DNA from: Leadbetterella byssophila_A
GTDB taxonomy: Bacteria > Bacteroidota > Bacteroidia > Cytophagales > Spirosomataceae
NCBI GenBank assembly: GCA_040394735.1
Contig: JBEBRR010000014.1
Location: 1-64,000 of the forward strand
Length of the DNA: 64,000 nt
Direction of reading: 5' to 3'
Made by a program: the position numbers and the translations under genes
In this document: piece after piece, positions 34,044 through 43,800 of the stretch
How the letters are laid out: each line of letters opens with the position of its first letter
Numbering within the stretch: the first letter of the stretch is position 1
The notes under the pieces: model-generated
The model's database searches: none
What the model saw: only the letters and a program-made list of their open reading frames with translations
What the model was told of the DNA's origin: nothing

Positions 34044-35594
34044 ATGTCTATAACAGAGTCATTTAAGCAGGTCATAGAGAACGGTTATACCCATAAGGGC
34101 GATTCACTGATCCTGGGAGCTGCCAAGCTTAACGGTGAAGTGGTACCGGGCACGCAGATCAAAGTGCCGCTTAAAACCATGAACCGGCACGGCCTGATTG
34201 CCGGAGCTACCGGTACCGGAAAAACCAAAACCCTTCAGGGAATAGCCGAAGGACTATCCAAGGCCAGTGTTCCTGTTCTGTTAATGGACATCAAGGGCGA
34301 CCTCAGCGGGCTGGCCCGGCCGGGCTCAGCTGAGCCGTTTATCCTGGAGCGGAGCGATGCCGCGGGCGTAACCTATACGCCTCAGGGTTTCCCGGTAGAA
34401 TTTCTTACCCTGAGTGATGAAAAAGGGGCAAGGCTTCGCGCCACCGTTTCGGAGTTCGGACCTATTCTTTTGTCAAAGATCCTCGGGCTCAATGACACCC
34501 AGGAGGGCATCGTTTCCGTGATTTTTAAATTTTGTGACGATCATCAGCTTCCCCTGCTGGACCTCAAGGATTTCATCCGGGTAATCCAGTATGTAAGCAG
34601 GGAAGGAAAAGCTGAATTTGAAACCAGTTACGGAAAGATGTCGACCACCTCGCTGGGAACCATCATGCGGAAGGTGATCGAACTGCAACACCAGGGGGCA
34701 GATCTGTTCTTCGGAGAACGCTCATTTGATGTGGATGACCTTATGCGGATAGATGATCAGGGCAGAGGGATTATCTCCGTGCTCCGGGTGATTGACCTGA
34801 TGGACCGCCCCAAGCTTTTTTCGACCTTTATGCTCAGCCTCCTGGCCGAACTGTACTCTACTTTACCGGAGGCCGGTGATGAGGACCGCCCCAAGCTGGT
34901 GATCTTTATTGATGAAGCTCACCTGGTGTTCCAGGAGGCTTCCAAAGCTCTTTTGCAGCAAATCGAGACGGTGATCAAACTGATCCGCTCGAAGGGAGTA
35001 GGTATTTATTTCTGTACCCAGAACCCCCAGGATGTTCCAGCCTCAGTGCTTTCACAGCTGGGTCTGAAAGTGCAGCATGCCTTAAGGGCTTTTACGGCCA
35101 ATGACCGCAAAACCATAAAAGAGGCTGCGCAGAACTACCCGGAAACGCAGTTTTATAAAACGGAAGAAGTGCTGACCCAGATGGGGATCGGGGAGGCGCT
35201 GGTGACCTGTCTGAATGAAAAGGGGATTCCTACCCCCCTGGCAGTAACCTTTATCCTGCCTCCGGAAAGCCGTATGGATGTGCTTTCGGACTCTGAGATC
35301 AGCGGGATCGTGGCGGCATCGTCCATTGTCCGGAAATACAATGAGGTGGTAGACCGGGAAAGCGCTTATGAGATTTTGAATGAAAAGCTGGCCTCGGTGC
35401 AGGAAGACACGCCCGAACCGGCAAGAAGAGGCCGGCCTAAAGAGGAAAAGTCCACGCTGGATACCATCCTGAGCAGCTCGGCCGGTAAGCAGATGGCCAG
35501 AACGGCCGCTAACCTTATTACCCGTACGTTGTTGGGGGCCATCGGTTTTTCGGGAACTACCACCCGGAAGAAAAAGACCACCAGCTGGTTCTGA
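34044..35594 (+). CDS. HerA-like/DUF853 P-loop ATPase
   Basis: The 516-residue protein has Walker A GATGTGKT (near residue 54), the following LLMDIKGDLSGLARPG, Walker B VIFIDEAHLVF and the sensor segment YFCTQNPQDVPASVLSQLG, matching the YjgR/DUF853 relatives of the HerA hexameric DNA translocases. The C-terminus is basic and low-complexity (RRGRPKEEK; TRKKKTTSWF). There is no NurA partner here. The specific role is unknown. TAACTTTA at 34028-34035 may be a weak -7. The next gene starts 1 base after its stop. Confidence 0.9.
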   Translation: MSITESFKQVIENGYTHKGDSLILGAAKLNGEVVPGTQIKVPLKTMNRHGLIAGATGTGKTKTLQGIAEGLSKASVPVLLMDIKGDLSGLARPGSAEPFILERSDAAGVTYTPQGFPVEFLTLSDEKGARLRATVSEFGPILLSKILGLNDTQEGIVSVIFKFCDDHQLPLLDLKDFIRVIQYVSREGKAEFETSYGKMSTTSLGTIMRKVIELQHQGADLFFGERSFDVDDLMRIDDQGRGIISVLRVIDLMDRPKLFSTFMLSLLAELYSTLPEAGDEDRPKLVIFIDEAHLVFQEASKALLQQIETVIKLIRSKGVGIYFCTQNPQDVPASVLSQLGLKVQHALRAFTANDRKTIKEAAQNYPETQFYKTEEVLTQMGIGEALVTCLNEKGIPTPLAVTFILPPESRMDVLSDSEISGIVAASSIVRKYNEVVDRESAYEILNEKLASVQEDTPEPARRGRPKEEKSTLDTILSSSAGKQMARTAANLITRTLLGAIGFSGTTTRKKKTTSWF

Positions 35595-35595
35595 T

Positions 35596-36105
35596 ATGGT
35601 TATCGGTATAGGAGGTGTCAGCCGTTCGGGCAAGAGTACATTGGCCCGCATGCTGGTCAATCACTTCAGGGATTCGGGGAAAACAGCGATCATTCTCTAC
35701 CAGGATGATTTCGTTTTCCCCACCACGCAGATCCCGAAGGTAAGAGACAAGGTAGACTGGGAACATCCCCGGTCACTTAATCACGATCTTTTATGGGAAA
35801 CCGCCCGGTTCTATATAGAGCGGTTTGAAGTAGTGATCATTGACGGCTTTCTGGCTTTTCACGACAGCAGGCTGAGAGAACGGTATGATAAACGGATTTT
35901 CGTCAGTGTTTCAAAAGAAACCTTTCTGCAGCGAAAAGAGAACGACCTGCGCTGGGGCTACATTCCCCGCTGGTTTTTCGAGCATATATGGGAAAGCTAC
36001 CTGCTGTACGGTATTCCTGATTTTTCCCTGCACGAATACATCAGGATTTCAGGCGAAACCGAATATGATCCGGAAGAGATCATTCCTCTGGTTACGGTAT
36101 CCTGA
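35596..36105 (+). CDS. Uridine/nicotinamide riboside kinase-like P-loop protein
   Basis: The 169-residue protein has P-loop GGVSRSGKST (6-15), the acidic strand ILYQDDFVFP with a catalytic Asp pair near residue 38, and VIIDGFLAFHD near residue 85, then the Arg-rich lid DKRIFVSVSKETFLQRKENDLRWG. This is the nucleoside kinase pattern (NRK/uridine kinase group). The substrate cannot be chosen by eye. The gene is probably translated with the HerA-like gene (TGATATG junction). Confidence 0.83.
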   Translation: MVIGIGGVSRSGKSTLARMLVNHFRDSGKTAIILYQDDFVFPTTQIPKVRDKVDWEHPRSLNHDLLWETARFYIERFEVVIIDGFLAFHDSRLRERYDKRIFVSVSKETFLQRKENDLRWGYIPRWFFEHIWESYLLYGIPDFSLHEYIRISGETEYDPEEIIPLVTVS

Positions 36106-36109
36106 TCCA

Positions 36110-36280
36110 TTAACGGACTTTCGGGCACTTGCATTTCTTTTTAAAAATGCGCTTGAAGAAGCCGCCTTTCTTTTTTTTGGTCTTGAACATTACGGAATGT
36201 TCCGAAGAAGGAGCGCTTTCAGCTGCATAATTTTCCATGGGGAAGATCAGCAGGGTCAGCCATAAGGTCAGCAGTTTCAT
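36110..36280 (-). CDS. 56-residue secreted, strongly basic peptide
   Basis: A short frame with ATG at 36280 and TAA at 36110-36112. Residues 1-20 form a signal peptide (KLLTLWLTLLIFP, end YAAE). The mature part has KTKKKKGGFFKRIFKKKC then KCPKVR, about half Lys or Arg, with a C-x-C motif. The coding sense is supported by the signal peptide and by the fit between two convergent genes (4 bases from the kinase stop). I do not recognise a named family; short secreted peptides with a K-rich FF-R core occur in Bacteroidota. A role in the envelope is guesswork. Confidence 0.66.
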   Translation of the reverse strand: MKLLTLWLTLLIFPMENYAAESAPSSEHSVMFKTKKKKGGFFKRIFKKKCKCPKVR

Positions 36281-36385
36281 TACACCGGAATAATTGATAA
36301 TGTATTATAACGACGGGAAAATGGTTTTAGTGCCGGTTTTGTCACACAATAGAGGCCGGATAATTTAAAACCGGATCGGATTGGC

Positions 36386-36393
36386 TAACTTTG
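36386..36393 (+). promoter_or_regulatory. -7 element just before the CCA transferase start
   Basis: TAACTTTG matches TAnnTTTG exactly and ends only 8 bases before ATG 36402, so the transcript would be leaderless or nearly so. This also decides the start: the in-frame TTG at 36381 would lie upstream of the element. No well-spaced -33 seen. Confidence 0.6.
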
Positions 36394-36401
36394 CACCCAG
36401 A

Positions 36402-37850
36402 ATGAAAAAAGCAGATTTTACAGCAGATTTAAATCTCAATCCGGTATTTCAGGCAGTCAGTGAGGCGGCTGCCCGCCTGGGCGTGGAAACCTATGTGGTG
36501 GGCGGATTTGTGCGCGACCTGATCCTGAAGCGTCCCGGAAAGGATGTGGATTTTGTATGTGTGGGAAGCGGGATAGAACTGGCTAATGCTTCCGCAAAGC
36601 AGGTAGGGAAAGAGATCCATGTAAATACCTTTAAGAATTTCGGTACGGCCCAGTTTGTTTTTGAGGGATATGAATACGAATTTGTAGGGGCCCGGAAGGA
36701 ATCCTACCGGGCCGATTCCCGCAAGCCCCTGGTGGAAGACGGTACCCTGGAGGAAGACCAGAACCGCCGCGATTTTACCATTAATGCCATGGCGATATCG
36801 CTGAACCGGGAAAACTACGGAGTGCTGCTTGACCCTTTTAACGGACTGGAGGACATCCGGCAAAAAGTGATCCGTACGCCTCTTGACCCCCGGACTACTT
36901 TTTCGGACGATCCTCTCCGGATGATGCGGGCTATACGGTTTGCCTCTCAGCTGGGTTTTGATATCGACCCGGATACTTTCCAGGGAATCCGGGATATGGC
37001 AGAACGTATCCGGATCGTTTCCCAGGAAAGGATCACCGATGAACTGAATAAAATTATTCTTTCTCCGGAGCCCGGTTACGGGTTTAAGCTTTTACAGCAG
37101 GCGGGAATCCTGGAGATCATTTTTCCTGAGCTGGTGAACCTGATGGGCGTGGAAACCATGGACGGGAAAGGGCATAAGGATAATTTCTATCATACCCTGC
37201 AGGTGCTGGATAATACGGCTGCCCGTTCAAACGACCTTTGGCTGAGGTGGGCGGCTATTCTCCATGATATAGCCAAACCGGCCACCAAACGCTTTTCCAA
37301 AAAAGTGGGCTGGACTTTCCACGGGCATGAAGAGCTGGGAGGCCGCTGGGTAAAGGGGATCTTCCGGAAATATAAGCTTCCGCTGGATGAGAAAATGAGG
37401 AAAGTGACCACCCTGGTGCGCCTGCATCTGCGCCCCATTGCCCTGGCCAAGGAAGGCGTTACCGACTCGGCCGTGCGCAGGCTGCTGGTAGAAGCCGGAG
37501 AATATATTGATGACCTGATGATTCTATGCCGGGCTGATATTACTTCCAAAGATCCTACCCGCGTCAAACGCTACCTGAAAAACTTTGACCGTGTGGAGGA
37601 GCTTCTGCGGGAGATAGAAGAGAAAGATAAGCTGCGGAACTTTCAGCCGGTTATTACCGGTGAAATGATCATGAAGGTTTTCGGGCTGGGGCCGTCGCGT
37701 GAAGTAGGACTGATCAAAACGGAAGTACGGGAGGCTATTCTCGACTGCCGTATTGAAAATACATGGGAATCTGCCTATCCTTTCCTGCTGGAAGTGGGGG
37801 AAAGGATGGGATTTGTACCGATAAGTGAAAAGATAAAAGTTAAAAACTAA
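36402..37850 (+). CDS. CCA tRNA nucleotidyltransferase with HD domain
   Basis: The 482-residue protein (from ATG 36402) has the class II nucleotidyltransferase head: YVVGGFVRDLIL, the catalytic DVDFVC, then RRDFTINAMA and RTTFSDDPLRMMRAIRFA. A C-terminal HD phosphohydrolase-type domain follows (ILHDIAKPATKRF, FHGHEELG, VRLHLRP). It adds or repairs the CCA 3' end of tRNAs; the HD part may remove 2',3'-cyclic phosphates. The last codons (IKVKN, stop) are made of a 7-bp repeat unit, see repeat entry. Confidence 0.93.
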   Translation: MKKADFTADLNLNPVFQAVSEAAARLGVETYVVGGFVRDLILKRPGKDVDFVCVGSGIELANASAKQVGKEIHVNTFKNFGTAQFVFEGYEYEFVGARKESYRADSRKPLVEDGTLEEDQNRRDFTINAMAISLNRENYGVLLDPFNGLEDIRQKVIRTPLDPRTTFSDDPLRMMRAIRFASQLGFDIDPDTFQGIRDMAERIRIVSQERITDELNKIILSPEPGYGFKLLQQAGILEIIFPELVNLMGVETMDGKGHKDNFYHTLQVLDNTAARSNDLWLRWAAILHDIAKPATKRFSKKVGWTFHGHEELGGRWVKGIFRKYKLPLDEKMRKVTTLVRLHLRPIALAKEGVTDSAVRRLLVEAGEYIDDLMILCRADITSKDPTRVKRYLKNFDRVEELLREIEEKDKLRNFQPVITGEMIMKVFGLGPSREVGLIKTEVREAILDCRIENTWESAYPFLLEVGERMGFVPISEKIKVKN

Positions 37851-37915
37851 AAATTAAGGAAATGTTACATATGTACTGTATAGTCCTGAACTTTTAGTTC
37901 TTCACTCAAATCGTA
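37820..37915. repeat. Facing 7-bp repeat arms across the CCA transferase stop codon
   Basis: Left arm from 37820: GATAAGT, GAAAAGA, TAAAAGT, TAAAAAC, TAAAAAT, TAAGGAA. Right arm from 37881: TAGTCCT, GAACTTT, TAGTTCT, TCACTCA. The left arm codes for the last residues of the CCA transferase and the right arm ends at the stop of the DUF2851 gene. Confidence 0.72.
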
Positions 37916-39172
37916 TTAAGGCCTGAGAATTCCCGCCCCCACCGGACATTTAAGGCATGCTCTTTTGGTGCAAAGCTCATTGTGCTGCTCTATCAGCCCC
38001 TGGGAATCAAAGGCTGACCGGCTGGGCAGGTGGAGGCTGTTCCATAGCCGGGTAATGAAATTTTTTTCCGGAGGAGTATCTTCGAGCAGCCTGAGCGCCC
38101 GGTTAAAATAATGATAATTGCCGGTCAGCTGGTAGTATGCCGACAGGAGCGGAACCAGGGTGTTGATGCGGAGGCTGGCCACAGATTCCTTACCGGGGCC
38201 GGAGAATCTCCGGCCGGGTTTCCCCAGGTCATAATGTTTTTGCCAATAGGCAGATACCCCGCTTTCCAGATTCAGGTTATTTTCGATGCAGGCATCAAAA
38301 AAGCTGCCGTTCCGGTTAAGAATGGCGGTTACCTGTGCCAGCCGTACCGTAGGAAAATTATGGGGACGGGTACGGAGGAACTTCCAGTCCGACCGGCGTA
38401 ATGCATTTCCTGACAGTTCATGTTTCCGCGCAAGAAAACGGTATTCCCGGAACAGTTTTCGGGCATAGTCATCGGCCGGATCTTCCAGGAATCCCGCCAG
38501 TCCGAAAAGCAGGGCCTCCATCTGTTCGGTATTTCCTTTGTAGCGGGCCAGGATTTTATGGGGCAGAACTCTCGCCAGCCGTAGAAAAGGTTCTGAATTC
38601 AGATGGAAACCGAAGTTTTTCATCAGGAGCTGATAGGCTGTTTCTTCCAGGTCCTGCTGTACCGATTCATAGATCTGCAACACTTCTGCCGCCTTTCTCT
38701 GCAGCCGGTAAGCGAGGGCTTTCTCGATCATCGATACTTTTGAAACGGACGGAACACGGTCAAAGAGGCCTTCACAGGGAATACGCTTTTGGTTGCTTTT
38801 GAGATTATGGTACTTTTCCTGCAGGGCAGGCGGTATCCTGTTGTGCAAAGAGAGGGCCGGCAGGGCCGTGCCGTCGCCGCGGCAAATGGGCTGGTCGTTT
38901 TTCCAGACCACATGGAGTACCACGCCGTCATAGGCGGGGTCACGGTGATGTCCGTGTCTTTCCCAGTCAGAAGCCAGGATATGTATTTCTACTTTACCGG
39001 CCCATATCATCCCGTCGATAACGATCCGGGCATCTTCAAAATCAGGACCCGAATCATTGTGGGGATTACCGGTTTTAAGAATTTTCAGCGGCTGACCGTC
39101 ATCGGTCCGGAGGTTGACGGTATCAAATAGCTGGTATTGCCAGACATAGTGCAGCAGTTCTTCGTTTTTCAT
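37916..39172 (-). CDS. DUF2851 family protein
   Basis: The 418-residue cytoplasmic protein has the family opening (MKNEELLHYVWQYQLFD, then LKILKTGNPHNDSGPDFEDA) and GKVEIHILASDWERHGHH near residue 60-77. It ends in a Cys cluster (LCTKRACLKCPVG). DUF2851 is restricted largely to Bacteroidota; the function is unknown, though the N-terminal acidic/His motifs suggest a nuclease-like or metal site. A run of 7-bp repeats lies just upstream of its start. Confidence 0.88.
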   Translation of the reverse strand: MKNEELLHYVWQYQLFDTVNLRTDDGQPLKILKTGNPHNDSGPDFEDARIVIDGMIWAGKVEIHILASDWERHGHHRDPAYDGVVLHVVWKNDQPICRGDGTALPALSLHNRIPPALQEKYHNLKSNQKRIPCEGLFDRVPSVSKVSMIEKALAYRLQRKAAEVLQIYESVQQDLEETAYQLLMKNFGFHLNSEPFLRLARVLPHKILARYKGNTEQMEALLFGLAGFLEDPADDYARKLFREYRFLARKHELSGNALRRSDWKFLRTRPHNFPTVRLAQVTAILNRNGSFFDACIENNLNLESGVSAYWQKHYDLGKPGRRFSGPGKESVASLRINTLVPLLSAYYQLTGNYHYFNRALRLLEDTPPEKNFITRLWNSLHLPSRSAFDSQGLIEQHNELCTKRACLKCPVGAGILRP

Positions 39173-39184
39173 GCGGATAAGCTG

Positions 39185-39261
39185 GAGTTGAGTGTTGGGT
39201 TCCCGGTATTGAGCTCCGAGTGTTGAGTGCCGGGTGCTTGGGTTACGGTCTACGGAGGCTT
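39185..39261. repeat. Run of ten to eleven 7-bp repeats upstream of DUF2851
   Basis: In steps of seven from 39185: GAGTTGA, GTGTTGG, GTTCCCG, GTATTGA, GCTCCGA, GTGTTGA, GTGCCGG, GTGCTTG, GGTTACG, GTCTACG, GAGGCTT. It is the longest run in the window. A facing arm toward pyrF is not clear. The rest of the 214-base gap shows no gene. Confidence 0.82.
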
Positions 39262-39386
39262 CAGCCTGTCAGTAGCGGGTTGCACCGGCCGCGCCGGGCA
39301 GGTTGTGCTCGCCGGTTTTATGTGTATACCGGGTTATGCGGGGCAGTTCATGCCGCAGGCGTTTGTGACGTTACCGGTGGGCGTTG

Positions 39387-40202
39387 CTAAAGATATTCCG
39401 CCATCTCTTTCCGGATGGCAGCGGCTTCTTCCCCGGCCCTCTGGGCAAAATCTTCTCCGGAAGAAGCGTAGATGATCCCCCTGGATGAATTGACCAGCAG
39501 TCCGCAATCTTTATTCAGTCCGTATCGCGATACCTCCGCCAGGCTTCCACCCTGGGCACCTACACCGGGAATCAGTAAAAAGTGATCCGGAACTATTTTT
39601 CGTATTTGTGCCAGGCTGTCGGCCCGGGTAGCACCCACCACGTACATAAGGTTTTCTTCCGAACCCCAGGTCTGTGAGGTTTTCAGCACCTTCTCAAACA
39701 AACGTCCTCCCTCTGTAAGTGTTGAATTCTGGAAATCCTGAGCGCCGCTGTTGGAAGTCAGTGCCAGTAAAATCACCCATTTCCCCGGGTATTCCAGGAA
39801 AGGAAGCACGGAGTCTCGTCCCATATAGGGGGCTACAGTGACGGAGTCAAAGTCCAGGCCGGAAGATTTTTTGTCAAAAAAAGCACGGGCATACAGTCCT
39901 GAAGTGTTGCCAATGTCGCCTCTTTTGGCATCAGCTATGGTAAAACAGTTTTCGGGAATATATTCCAGCGTTTTTTGAAGGCTTTCCCACCCTTTCCTGC
40001 CCCCGGCTTCATAAAAGGCGATGTTGGGCTTGTAGGCTACACAGTGATCGCGGGTGGCATCAATTATCTGCCGGTTAAATTCAAAAACCGGATCCGGGAA
40101 ATCCAGCAGATGTTTCGGTAATTTCTGAATATCCGTGTCAAGACCTACGCAGAGGTAGGATTTTTTTTGAAAAATCTGTTCAATGAGGTCCTGTTTTGTC
40201 AT
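39387..40202 (-). CDS. pyrF: Orotidine 5'-phosphate decarboxylase
   Basis: The 271-residue protein has the group 2 OMP decarboxylase layout: YLCVGLDTDIQKLP near residue 16, KPNIAFYEAGG, the catalytic DAKRGDIGNTS near residues 91-101, and the phosphate-binding end LIPGVGAQGGS with VNSSRGIIYAS. Last step of de novo UMP synthesis. TAAAGTTA at 40222-40229 (TAACTTTA on the minus strand) may be its -7 element. It is divergent from rfbC. Confidence 0.95.
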   Translation of the reverse strand: MTKQDLIEQIFQKKSYLCVGLDTDIQKLPKHLLDFPDPVFEFNRQIIDATRDHCVAYKPNIAFYEAGGRKGWESLQKTLEYIPENCFTIADAKRGDIGNTSGLYARAFFDKKSSGLDFDSVTVAPYMGRDSVLPFLEYPGKWVILLALTSNSGAQDFQNSTLTEGGRLFEKVLKTSQTWGSEENLMYVVGATRADSLAQIRKIVPDHFLLIPGVGAQGGSLAEVSRYGLNKDCGLLVNSSRGIIYASSGEDFAQRAGEEAAAIRKEMAEYL

Positions 40203-40251
40203 GTAAGTCCGAAATTTGCGGTAAAGTTAGCGATGTAATCCGGCTTTTGAA

Positions 40252-40259
40252 TAATTTTG
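40252..40259 (+). promoter_or_regulatory. -7 element upstream of rfbC
   Basis: TAATTTTG matches TAnnTTTG; the leader to ATG 40332 would be about 65 bases. A -33 element at proper distance is not clear. Confidence 0.45.
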
Positions 40260-40331
40260 AGGGCGAAAACCCGGCTCACAGATTCACAAACACCATTTTT
40301 TTTACGTTATATACAGAGATAAGAAAATTTA

Positions 40332-40871
40332 ATGCAATTTACACCGACTACGCTAGCCGGGGTCCTCGAGATCACGCCCCGCATCTTTGAAGATGAGAGA
40401 GGATATTTTTTTGAGTCCTATAACATTAACCTGTTCAGGGAACATGGTATCACTGAAGATTTTCTCCAGGATAACCAGTCTTATTCCAGGAAAGGAGTAG
40501 TACGGGGACTGCATTTTCAGCGCGAGCCTTTTGCCCAGGGGAAACTGGTACGCGTGATCCGGGGAGCCGTGCTGGATGTGGTGGTGGATATCCGGCCTGA
40601 TTCTCCTACCTTCGGGCAGCATGAGTCTTTTCTTCTGACCGGGGAAAACCAGAAGATGGTTTACCTGCCTGCCGGTTTTGCGCACGGTTTTTCTACGTTG
40701 GAAGATGCCGTTTTTTCGTATAAATGTACCAATGTGTATCATAAGTCTTCAGAAGGGGGAATTTTATATAATGATCCTTTACTGGCTATAGACTGGCAGG
40801 TGAACGAGCCCCTAGTCTCCGGAAAAGACCTGGAGCTCCCTGGTTTTGATGCGTTTAAAGCTTCATTATAA
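40332..40871 (+). CDS. rfbC: dTDP-4-dehydrorhamnose 3,5-epimerase
   Basis: The 179-residue cupin enzyme has FEDERGYFFESYN near residue 19, VRGLHFQREPFAQGKLVRV with catalytic His61, VVVDIRPDSPTFG, and the late PAGFAHGFSTLED and YKCTNVYHKSSEGG with the conserved Tyr. It makes dTDP-L-rhamnose precursor for surface polysaccharide. The gene stands alone, apart from rfbA, rfbB and rfbD. It is convergent with the giant adhesin gene, 1 base apart. Confidence 0.94.
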   Translation: MQFTPTTLAGVLEITPRIFEDERGYFFESYNINLFREHGITEDFLQDNQSYSRKGVVRGLHFQREPFAQGKLVRVIRGAVLDVVVDIRPDSPTFGQHESFLLTGENQKMVYLPAGFAHGFSTLEDAVFSYKCTNVYHKSSEGGILYNDPLLAIDWQVNEPLVSGKDLELPGFDAFKASL

Positions 40872-40872
40872 G

Positions 40873-43800
40873 TCAGTACACAATTATTCTTTTGGTACAT
40901 GGTATACCGGCTTTATTTTCGGTTTTCAGATAATAAGATCCCTGGGGCAGTATATTAACAGGACTTATCCGGTAATGATCCCCGTTTTCTGTTATGTGGA
41001 GTAGCGGGATTTCCCTGCCGTGAACAGTAACCAGTCTTGTATTGCTCTTTTCCAGTCCCGGAAAGTACAGGCGGATATGGCGCCTGTCGCTGACAGGATT
41101 CTCCAGCAGGGCACATTCCGGAAACCGGCCGGCTAATTCTGCCCGGGCAGTGTCGAGCGCTGCCCTGATATTATTCCCGAAATCAAAGACGAGGCGATAG
41201 TATGTTTCCGGAATATATGGAGTCGGATCTTTTACTCTTGTATCCCGGTGAATGTCCCACTTCCATTCCTGCCAGGAGTTACCGTCGCGACTTTTCCCGA
41301 TCAGGTATTGTCCGTCAGGCATAGTACGGAGGTTTTCTGCAGATATAAGAGGAAATGAATGCGGCACAGTCTCAACCGTAAGCCGACCTGCAGGCAGCTG
41401 ATTTCTCCACAGGAAATAGTGGCCCACGGCTTCGGTCTCAAATTCAACGTATTTGTATTTTGTACCGGCTACGCTTTCCCATTGTACGGTATCTTTAAGC
41501 CACAGTATACCGCCGGCCCTGTCCTGACCGCAGCCTTCCGGAAGTTCTGCCCGGTGAAGTAACATCAGAGAGCCGGTGATGTCATCTTCCGGGGAACGGT
41601 TGCTGTCATGATAATGATTGATTTCTTCCTGGCTCATATAATAACGTATTTTTATTCCGGAAGAAAGCGGGTATGCTGTATTCAGTGACAGGCTCCTGGG
41701 GTAAAACCGGTTTCCGAAGGCATCTTCGAGAGAAGGCCGGAAGGTAACCGAAAGCTGCAGATTAATGCTGCCGGTGTTTGTTTCCTGCGGGTGAACCGCC
41801 GCAAAGATTTCCCCGTTTTCATAATAAAAGTAATTCCAGGTATCAGGTTGTAGTGTAGGTGCAGAAAATTTAATGCAGGTATCATCCTGCCCGGCAAAAT
41901 AGCAGGAGATGATCCGTAAGGTCATTTTTGCAGAATCCGAAAAGCAACCATTCTCTCCCTGTGTTTTATAAGCAAGGGTATATTCCTCTTCGGCGGATGT
42001 CTGGATTTCCGGTTCCATGGTCCATGTCCCGCCGGGCAATTGCCACCAGGTTTTTTCTTTGGTAGCGGCAACGTCATTCAGGAAGGTGGAGAAACGGCAG
42101 ATCTGAATAAGCGTATCTGCAGGATTCTGTTGCGGTCCGGACAGGATGACAGGAGTAAAGGCCCGGAAGGGAGTAATGCAGCCGGCGGCATCAGACATCG
42201 CTATCCGGAACTGGTCACCCTGCCGCAGGAGATGGCCGGGCTCTGTCGCTGTGCTGTCCCTATTCAGGAGAAGGATGCCTGCGGGCATGGTTTTGAGGAG
42301 CGCTGCCACCGTTATTCCTTCACATACTTTCACCGAATCCATCTCGGGCCATTCGGGTATACTGTGCCGGATTACCCGGATAGAATTGGAATTTCTTATA
42401 CAGGTTCCGCCGGAGTTCTGAAAGGTGATCCGCAGCCGGAAAGATCCTGTAACTTCTGTTCCGGGATTGAAAATTTCTGTGAGCCCGGATGCTTCAAAGA
42501 GGGTGGTGTAAGTGTTTCCTGTTCTCTTTTGCCATTCCATTTTTACTATCATCCCGCTTATGCTGTCGCGGTAACGGGAGAAATCAATAGCTTCACCCGG
42601 GCACAGACTGATATCGGGCAGGGAAGGCTTCAGCCTGTTAATGTACAGGGCAGCCGGTTGGGAGACGAGCTGTTTTTCTCCAGAACGGATAATACAACGG
42701 TAGCGGGTGACGTCAATGGTCTCTGCATCGGAAATCCGGTAGTCGCGATCAGTGGCCCCGGCGATATCCGCAAATACTCCGGAATATTCGCGCTGCCATT
42801 GGTAAGCAACCGAAGAACCACCGGTGATCCGTACACTGAATGTCACCGCATTGCCGTCACAGTTGGCCTGATCCTGCGGCTGTGTGATAATGCGGAATGC
42901 CGGCCTGATCTCAGACTGGATTAAGAGACGCTCACTTTCACAACCTTGAGCATTGGTCTGAGTGACATAGTAGCTTTTTTTGCCGGAAGAGATAAAAACT
43001 GGCGGGTATTGTTCGTATTGCTTCAGGGTTTTGGTACGGTACCATCTCAGGTTTTCCCCTTCGGCCGAAAAAGTCAGGGCTTCCGCTTCGTCATAGATGA
43101 CAGGGGTGGTACTGAATGGTACAGGCGGAGACGGGTGGACGGTGATCCGGACCAGGGCTCTCGGACTTTCACATTTTTTGTCATTGGTGTAGGCATATTG
43201 CATGAAATAATCACCGGGAAGGTCTGTGTTTATTTCGGGCTGACGGCTGAGGACATCCTTTCCGTAGAGGCGATACCATACCACTTTCAGGTTTTCGGGC
43301 GGATAAACCGTTATTTTCTCCAGATTTCGGGTCTGGCATATTTCTTTATCGATATCCGCAGGCTTTTCGGGATAATTACCCACTTTCAGGGTCATCAGGC
43401 CGGTAGTTTCCACGCAGGATCCGTTATAGGCGGGAAAGGTTACCGCACAACGGTACTGTGCCTGACTGAGCCCTGGGAGATCTGTGATCTTCAGATAAGG
43501 AGTGACACTCCCGGATACCGTGCCCGTATCTTCCAGGGCTACCCAGGGGTGCCCTGTACCGGGCCGGTGCTGCCACTCAAACTGCAGTGGTGTGCCGGTT
43601 AGTGTAGTGACAGAGTCAAGGTCTGCATGAAGATCATTGCCCGCACAGAGGGTCTGGTTAGGTAAATTTCCGGATATACGGTTCACAGCCAGGGCGATCT
43701 CCCCGCTGCTGATCTGGCTGAAGCGGTCGCTGATGATGCAGCGGAAACGTGCCTGGTGCGGACTTTCCGCATTTCCTGTGCTTCCGATTCTTAATGAAGA

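Noticed and set aside
39227..39475. Plus-strand frame of 82 codons across the repeat run into pyrF
   Set aside because: Half lies on the opposite strand of pyrF and the other half reads through the heptad repeat; no plausible product.
42040..42924. Long plus-strand frame (294 codons) inside the giant adhesin gene
   Set aside because: It is the shadow of the real minus-strand gene, whose module pattern is clear.
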